NCBI GenBank assembly: GCA_020632595.1
Contig: JACKFF010000005.1
Location: 186,001-250,000 of the forward strand
Direction of reading: 5' to 3'
DNA from: Nitrospiraceae bacterium
GTDB lineage: Bacteria > Nitrospirota > Nitrospiria > Nitrospirales > UBA8639
Length of the DNA stretch: 64,000 nt
In this document: positions 63,049 through 64,000 of the stretch, one piece after another
Numbering within the stretch: position 1 is the stretch's first letter
Layout of the letters: each line of letters opens with the position of its first letter
Position numbers and translations under genes: made by a program
Notes under the pieces: model-generated
The model's input: the letters and a program-made list of their open reading frames with translations, nothing else
Told to the model about the DNA's origin: nothing
Database searches by the model: none

Positions 63049-63974
63049 AGCGGAGAGTAAAAGCCTTGCTGACAAAAATTCGTCCATCTCTTGGTCCGGT
63101 TGCATCCCAACGTGGCGGGGTGCTCATCGAATTTGCCTTCCTGTCGTTGGTGTTTTATGTCCTGGTTGCCTTGGTGGTAGACATCGGGAGAATGGTGTTT
63201 GCGGCTCAAGTGCTTCAAGATGCCGCCCGTGTGGCCGCCCGGGAATTGTCGTTGGTGCCGCTCCCTGCGGCCATGACCTTTGATCAGGCCTTGCAGGATC
63301 CAACAGTTATGGCACAGATATTCGACCCGGCCTTGCTGGTCATCGATCTCGACGCGTTTGGGGATGACGATGTGGCGTTTCAAGCGTTTCTGGATCAGTT
63401 GCCCATGGTCAATAAAATGTTGAGACCGCTCATGATTTTCGAACAGGCTGAAATACAAGGTTCCAGCCGTCGATTGCTGAGGTTTCCCGGTGCGCTGTTG
63501 AATGATCCTTTGGCCCCAAGCGGTCTGGGAGTGGGAATTCCCCGGGTGGAATCCCGTGGAGCGGGGGGCGTGGAAGCCATTCGATGGGTTCCGGTTCTTG
63601 AAGAAATCACGAATGGCTCTTTTAGTCTGGTGCCACTTGACCCCGAAAATCCGCCTCCTCAACGGGGTCTGGTGGCGGTTCGCATCAATTATCCGTTCCA
63701 AGCGGCGATGTTGAGCGGGTTTCAGCAAGGTCCGGGAGGCCGTTTTGAATCGAACCTGGCCAATCGCATTCAAGCGGACGATGAAAGCGTCGACGATTCC
63801 ATCAATGCTCCGCCACGCGGGACTCCATTTGGGGTCGGTGATTTGCCTGAAGTAGGCGTGTACGGCGGACGTTTCGGATTGGGAGGACAATTGGCATTTG
63901 GCGGTGAAACGCTCAGGCCCTACAGGAAGCTTCTTTCCGCCCAAGCCATTTCCAGGCGGGAGGTGTTCTTATGA
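63045..63974 (+). CDS. TadE-like pilus assembly protein
   Basis: 309 residues, GTG start overlapping the secretin stop. The TadE-like N-terminus SQRGGVLIEFAFLSLVFYVLVALVVDIGRMVFAAQVLQDAARVAARELS (about 22-70) has the pseudopilin-type G/E region and one helix. The long C-terminal part (about 75-309) is periplasmic and longer than usual for TadE. It may form minor pseudopilins. It overlaps the next gene by ATGA. Confidence 0.8.
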   Translation: MKRRVKALLTKIRPSLGPVASQRGGVLIEFAFLSLVFYVLVALVVDIGRMVFAAQVLQDAARVAARELSLVPLPAAMTFDQALQDPTVMAQIFDPALLVIDLDAFGDDDVAFQAFLDQLPMVNKMLRPLMIFEQAEIQGSSRRLLRFPGALLNDPLAPSGLGVGIPRVESRGAGGVEAIRWVPVLEEITNGSFSLVPLDPENPPPQRGLVAVRINYPFQAAMLSGFQQGPGGRFESNLANRIQADDESVDDSINAPPRGTPFGVGDLPEVGVYGGRFGLGGQLAFGGETLRPYRKLLSAQAISRREVFL

Positions 63975-64000
63975 AAACTGCCGGATCTCACCCTCGATCG
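63971..64000 (+). CDS. Next Tad-locus gene, start only
   Basis: ATG at 63971 overlaps the TadE stop. Only ten codons, MKTAGSHPRS, lie in the window, so no product is assigned; position suggests a TadG/TadE-like or pilus-assembly protein. Confidence 0.5.
   Translation, partial: MKTAGSHPRS

Noticed and set aside
62991..63944. 317-codon minus-strand frame opposite the TadE-like gene
   Set aside because: It is a shadow of the TadE and secretin coding strand; it has no family features, and the plus-strand genes are clear.
1..64000. CRISPR array, rRNA or tRNA genes
   Set aside because: No regularly spaced repeats with unique spacers and no rRNA or tRNA-like cloverleaf sequence were noticed; a covariance-model scan would be needed to exclude a single tRNA.

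Overview
The window looks like a chromosomal segment of a Nitrospirota (Nitrospira-type) bacterium. This is an inference from gene content (multi-PAS hybrid kinases, GAF-AAA-Fis sigma54 activators, a Tad pilus locus with LytS/LytTR control, and a large zinc-economy cluster with DUF3386 and COG0523 proteins) and from moderately GC-rich coding sequence. No rRNA, tRNA or CRISPR array was seen.

Left part (1-18.4 kb) is a patchwork. It begins inside a DHH-family phosphoesterase gene whose 3' end recurs twice as decayed direct repeats. It then carries a GT2 glycosyltransferase, a membrane SGNH-hydrolase-like protein, an SDR/DUF2867 protein, a TVP38/DedA-like membrane protein, an AhpC/TSA pseudogene, a STAS-like/ATPase pair, an MntA/HepT pair with a frameshifted toxin gene, a RapA-type helicase and a DUF2442/DUF4160 cluster with an amber codon. 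Remnants of the 3' end of a sigma54 activator gene lie in one orientation between these cargo genes; one intact copy (16673-18361) closes the array.

18.4-30.2 kb: divergent from the intact activator is a five-gene operon (AhpD-like, SnoaL-like, isochorismatase-like, Asp-nucleophile alpha/beta hydrolase, PNPOx-like flavoprotein) with a possible sigma54 promoter. After a 215-bp MITE come a DUF5069 protein, a quinone oxidoreductase, a ZorA/ZorB-like proton-channel pair and a 1305-residue hybrid histidine kinase.

33-54.5 kb is a zinc-starvation island. It holds cysteine-free back-up ribosomal proteins L33, S14, S18, L31B and L28 (the last with an in-frame TGA), four COG0523 GTPases plus one deleted copy, a WD40 protein, DUF3386, MoaB, a ZIP transporter, a Tpx-like protein, a second dihydroorotase, a ParA-like ATPase, a His-rich protein, an FmdB-like zinc ribbon, two MerC-domain proteins and a Fur-family regulator (probable Zur). 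The likely logic is to replace zinc-binding ribosomal proteins and enzymes, import zinc and deliver it through GTPase chaperones. The island is interrupted at 41.8-45 kb by a recombinase remnant and two AT-richer genes, one an AIPR abortive-infection protein bounded by integron-like core sites.

55.7-64 kb: a LytS-type kinase and LytTR regulator precede two near-identical Flp-like pilin genes (a second MITE lies between them), an RcpA/CpaC secretin, a TadE-like protein and the start of another gene. Paired LytTR-type 9-bp repeats 20-21 bp apart lie upstream of both pilins and the secretin, which ties the two-component system to the pilus.
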